A DNA stretch of 54,644 nt, from positions 1-54,644 of the forward strand of contig LADV01000259.1 in assembly GCA_000961805.1 (NCBI GenBank), given 5' to 3'. The position numbers and the translations under genes were made by a program. This DNA comes from Peptococcaceae bacterium BRH_c23 (lineage in GTDB: Bacteria > Bacillota_B > Desulfitobacteriia > Desulfitobacteriales > Desulfitobacteriaceae). The notes below the pieces were generated by a model. That model made no database searches. It was not told the DNA's origin and worked only from the letters and a program-made list of their open reading frames with translations. Position 1 is the first letter of the stretch, and every line of letters begins with the position of its first letter. This document shows, piece after piece, positions 52,302-54,644 of the stretch.

Positions 52302-53561
52302 TCAGCCCTTTAGTCTAGGGGTTAATCTCTCAACAATGGCCGTAAATGCCACTGGAAGAGGGATCCCACCTAAATCGTTTATGGAAACCCAGCATCCCCT
52401 TTCTCCAAGCGGATTTATTTTTCTAGAATCTAAGCTATATTCTCCATCTAATTCTTTCATTGAGAACGCACACGATGGTCCAGTCTCAAGCGGTTCGGGC
52501 AGATTGAGCGAATCGGGACAATCCGGCAGATCGATGATCGCCCAGATCATTTTCCATTGTCGGTGGCTAAAGGTATACCAGATCGGACCATCAAATCTTA
52601 AACCTTGCTCGAATTGGTCTCTGACTAAGCTGTCAAATGTCCGCTCAGGTACGGATTGTTGAAAAAGGGCAAAGCACTTACCCAGAGCAGAGGCAGGCAG
52701 CTTATCGTCCAACTCACAGAAATGGTCAGGACTTAGTTCCACACCTGGAAACTCCCATAGATCGGCCAATAACCCATTGGAAGGACGTTTCTGCAAATAA
52801 CACGTATTCCCTCTGCGCAGCACAAAGGTCAAGCGTGTCACCACTTGGCGCTGAGCCTTGGGTTTCTTGACAGGGTAGCGCAGGAAGTCCCCTTGCCAAT
52901 ACCCCTGGCAGCTTTCAGCTAACGGACAACGTACGCAGTCCGGTTTCTTTGGGGTGCAGACCATCGCCCCTAGTTCCATCAAGGCCTGATTAAAGTCCCC
53001 CGCTTGAAGAGCCGGTTGCCATAGCATGAGTTGGTCTCTAAAGTGACGATAACTGCGAACAGTTTCCACTGGCTCCGACCAGGCTAAAAGACGAGAAACT
53101 ACTCGCTTTACATTTCCATCGATAGCAGCTACTCTCTCCCCGAAAGCAATACTGGCAATGGCTCCCGCCGTATAGTCTCCAATCCCCGGAATCTGTAGAA
53201 GGTTTTTATAATTTCTAGGCATTTTTCCACCCAATTGTTTGAGAAGATAATTAGCCCCTTCCCACATACGCCGAGCTCGAGAGTAGTATCCCAGCCCACT
53301 CCAAATCGTCAGGACATCATCCAGGCTGGCCGTCCCCAGTTGTTCCACGCCGGGAAAGCGCTGGATAAATCGTTCATAATAGGGAATGACCGTCTTAACT
53401 TGAGTTTGTTGTAACATAACTTCAGACACCCAAATCCCATAGGGCTCTCCCGTCCTTCGCCATGGCAAATCTCTTTTTTCTACTCCATACCAGCTTAGTA
53501 ATCGGGTCGAAATAGTCTGATCTTGGGCAATATGTTTTGCACTATCGTACGATGCTGTCAT
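52302..53561 (-). CDS. mutY: A/G-specific adenine glycosylase
   Basis: A DNA repair glycosylase removing adenine opposite 8-oxoguanine. The HhH motif LLQIPGIGDYTAGAIASIAFG (in part) is followed by the catalytic Asp in VAAIDGNVKRV. The 4Fe-4S loop C-x6-C-x2-C-x5-C reads CTPKKPDC, VRC and PLAESC. The C-terminal Nudix-like domain (about 235-419) recognises 8-oxoG and is longer than usual, with a poorly conserved segment after residue 290. The ATG has AGGAG nine bases upstream and overlaps the stop of the preceding membrane protein gene by four bases. Confidence 0.94.
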   Translation of the reverse strand: MTASYDSAKHIAQDQTISTRLLSWYGVEKRDLPWRRTGEPYGIWVSEVMLQQTQVKTVIPYYERFIQRFPGVEQLGTASLDDVLTIWSGLGYYSRARRMWEGANYLLKQLGGKMPRNYKNLLQIPGIGDYTAGAIASIAFGERVAAIDGNVKRVVSRLLAWSEPVETVRSYRHFRDQLMLWQPALQAGDFNQALMELGAMVCTPKKPDCVRCPLAESCQGYWQGDFLRYPVKKPKAQRQVVTRLTFVLRRGNTCYLQKRPSNGLLADLWEFPGVELSPDHFCELDDKLPASALGKCFALFQQSVPERTFDSLVRDQFEQGLRFDGPIWYTFSHRQWKMIWAIIDLPDCPDSLNLPEPLETGPSCAFSMKELDGEYSLDSRKINPLGERGCWVSINDLGGIPLPVAFTAIVERLTPRLKG

Positions 53562-53899
53562 TGTATCTCGCTCCTAAAGTAATAAAGAATAATATTTGCG
53601 ACTAAGGACCCCACACTGATATTCCACCCCGCCCTATACGCCAGCAGATATCCCAATTCAAGGCCCACTATTGTTGCACCTAGAGCAAAACTGGTCCAAT
53701 TTAAGTCGTTAAAGGATTGAAAAAAACCTTTATCCGTTTTATAAAATGGAAATGCCACTAAGGTTAAAACTGCAGCAGTTAAGTAAGTAATCAGCAACGC
53801 CGAAAAAGGGTTAGCACTTTGAGGTGTGGATTTTTGGCATACGTTGTAAACAATATTCGATGTTACAATAAGTACTATCGGAAAAACATACATAAACAT
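53558..53899 (-). CDS. Truncated EamA/DMT-type membrane protein
   Basis: 113 residues with three clear hydrophobic segments (FPIVLIVTSNIVYNVCQ, LLITYLTAAVLTLVAF, and FALGATIVGLELGYLLAYR). It resembles small single-repeat EamA proteins, which usually continue through GSLVAN into two more membrane segments and reach about 140 residues. Here the frame stops shortly after SVGSLVAN, overlapping mutY. The last helices appear lost, probably by a deletion joining it to mutY. It may be inactive. GAGGGTG precedes the ATG. Confidence 0.7.
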   Translation of the reverse strand: MFMYVFPIVLIVTSNIVYNVCQKSTPQSANPFSALLITYLTAAVLTLVAFPFYKTDKGFFQSFNDLNWTSFALGATIVGLELGYLLAYRAGWNISVGSLVANIILYYFRSEIQ

Positions 53900-53958
53900 T
53901 CATGCACCCTCATTCATCTTAACTAGATTTGCTGTGTCCATCCATCTATTAAACCATG

Positions 53959-54062
53959 AAAACGAGCGATAAGCCTAGTGCCTTTCGCTCGTTTTGGGCA
54001 AAGATAAATAGTAATAATGAACAAGATGGCCCGCAACGCCATTTTTCAGGGTTGGGGCCATC
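53959..54062. terminator. Two terminator-like hairpins after gltD
   Basis: GATGGCCC (54025-54032) pairs with GGGCCATC (54055-54062), and further on AAAACGAGCG (53959-53968) pairs with CGCTCGTTTT (53986-53995). Both lie after the gltD stop on the minus strand. The second ends in TTTT in either direction. Confidence 0.6.
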
Positions 54063-54068
54063 TCCTAA

Positions 54069-54644
54069 CTATTTAATGACACTTTTACCCATGAGGTATT
54101 TATCAACTTCCCGTGCGGCAAGCTTTCCTTCTTGGAGAGCCCAGACGATGAGACTCTGACCTCTCCTCATATCGCCGGCGGTGAATACCTTATCCACATT
54201 AGTCTCAAAAACCTCATAGTCCGCTTTCACATTGCTGCGGGAGTCTCTATCCAGCTTAAGCTCATTGGCAATCGTATCTTCCGGACCAAGAAATCCCATA
54301 GCCAGAAGCACAAGGTCAGCTTTCCATACTTTTTCGCTCCCTGGAACTTCCTGAGGCACCATTCTTCCAGAGGAGTTCTTGACCCAAGCGATTTCTACGG
54401 TATGAACTTCAGTGACCTCATCGTTCTCATTTCCCACTAACTTTTGAGTGGATATAAGGTAGTGTCTCGGATCCTTGCCATAGAGGCTTATGGCCTCTTC
54501 TTGGCCGTAATCCACAGTAAGTTTCTTAGGCCATTCCGGCCAAGGATTAGACTCTTCTCTTCTCTCGGCAGGCGGTTCAGGCATGATTTCAAATTGGTAG
54601 ACGCTCTCACAGCCATGCCGTATGGAGGTGGCTACGCAGTCCGT
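54069..54644 (-). CDS. gltD: Glutamate synthase small subunit, C-terminal part (partial)
   Basis: The reading frame is open to the right edge; the codons before the internal ATG read TDCVATSIRHGCESVYQFEI, matching the NAD-binding region of GltD. Then come EIMPEPPAERREESNPWPEWP, DLVLLAMGFLGPED and the FAD motif VFTAGDMRRGQSLIVWA (each in part). This is the NADPH-binding beta subunit of ordinary bacterial glutamate synthase. It indicates a second, conventional GOGAT system to the right of the window, besides the split one at 46.7-52 kb. Confidence 0.94.
   Translation of the reverse strand, partial: TDCVATSIRHGCESVYQFEIMPEPPAERREESNPWPEWPKKLTVDYGQEEAISLYGKDPRHYLISTQKLVGNENDEVTEVHTVEIAWVKNSSGRMVPQEVPGSEKVWKADLVLLAMGFLGPEDTIANELKLDRDSRSNVKADYEVFETNVDKVFTAGDMRRGQSLIVWALQEGKLAAREVDKYLMGKSVIK

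Overview
The window looks like chromosome of an anaerobic, spore-forming Firmicute of the Peptococcaceae (Desulfosporosinus/Desulfitobacterium type). This is inferred from the 16S rRNA 5' end on the minus strand at the left edge, a CotJC-type spore coat protein, T-box leaders, strong AGGAGG ribosome binding sites, oxygen-sensitive enzymes (tungsten aldehyde:ferredoxin oxidoreductase, adenosylcobalamin ornithine aminomutase) and a split, archaeal-type glutamate synthase. Almost all genes lie on the minus strand. No phage, CRISPR array or intact insertion sequence was seen.

Left part (1-11.6 kb): the start of an rRNA operon with two tandem sigma-A promoters, a transporter remnant, recQ and pcm. 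Next comes a three-gene histidine kinase/response regulator cluster whose HDOD gene carries a one-base frameshift. An operon of two half-size ChrA-type transporters, a HIT hydrolase and an M20 peptidase follows, with a GntR/FCD regulator and three matching TGGTATACCA operators.

Middle (11.7-23 kb): cotJC; a TetR-controlled alcohol dehydrogenase/aldehyde oxidoreductase/MoaD operon with operators at both promoters; a 110-base hairpin element; a DAHP synthase-chorismate mutase gene; and serC-serA-DUF1015. Both amino acid units have T-box leaders in which one Stem I is followed by two terminator/antiterminator modules.

23-28 kb: hen1-pnkp RNA repair genes, followed in the same direction by a Phd-like antitoxin and a HicA-like toxin. 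The hen1 gene contains a nine-unit CAAGAA microsatellite.

28-41 kb: a complete arginine/ornithine degradation system. It comprises arginase, ornithine racemase, a GlmL-type accessory protein, ornithine 4,5-aminomutase (oraS, oraE), 2-amino-4-oxopentanoate thiolase (ortA, ortB) and 2,4-diaminopentanoate dehydrogenase (ord, with a 60-bp internal duplication). A RocR-like sigma-54 activator lies between this operon and a divergent nhaC-type antiporter gene. The same 19-base sigma-54 promoter drives both units. A second racemase gene behind nhaC has lost its middle part.

Right part (41-54.6 kb): a protein joining a P-loop-less KaiC-like domain to a PEP-synthase-type ATP-grasp domain. Then comes a nitrogen assimilation operon (gltB1, gltB2, ferredoxin, FAD oxidoreductase, gltB3, glnA, and an ANTAR regulator like NitR). 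Its leader shows two AxxGxx hexaloop hairpins overlapping a terminator, the expected target of an ANTAR antiterminator. mutY, a truncated EamA-type membrane protein gene and the end of a conventional gltD close the window.
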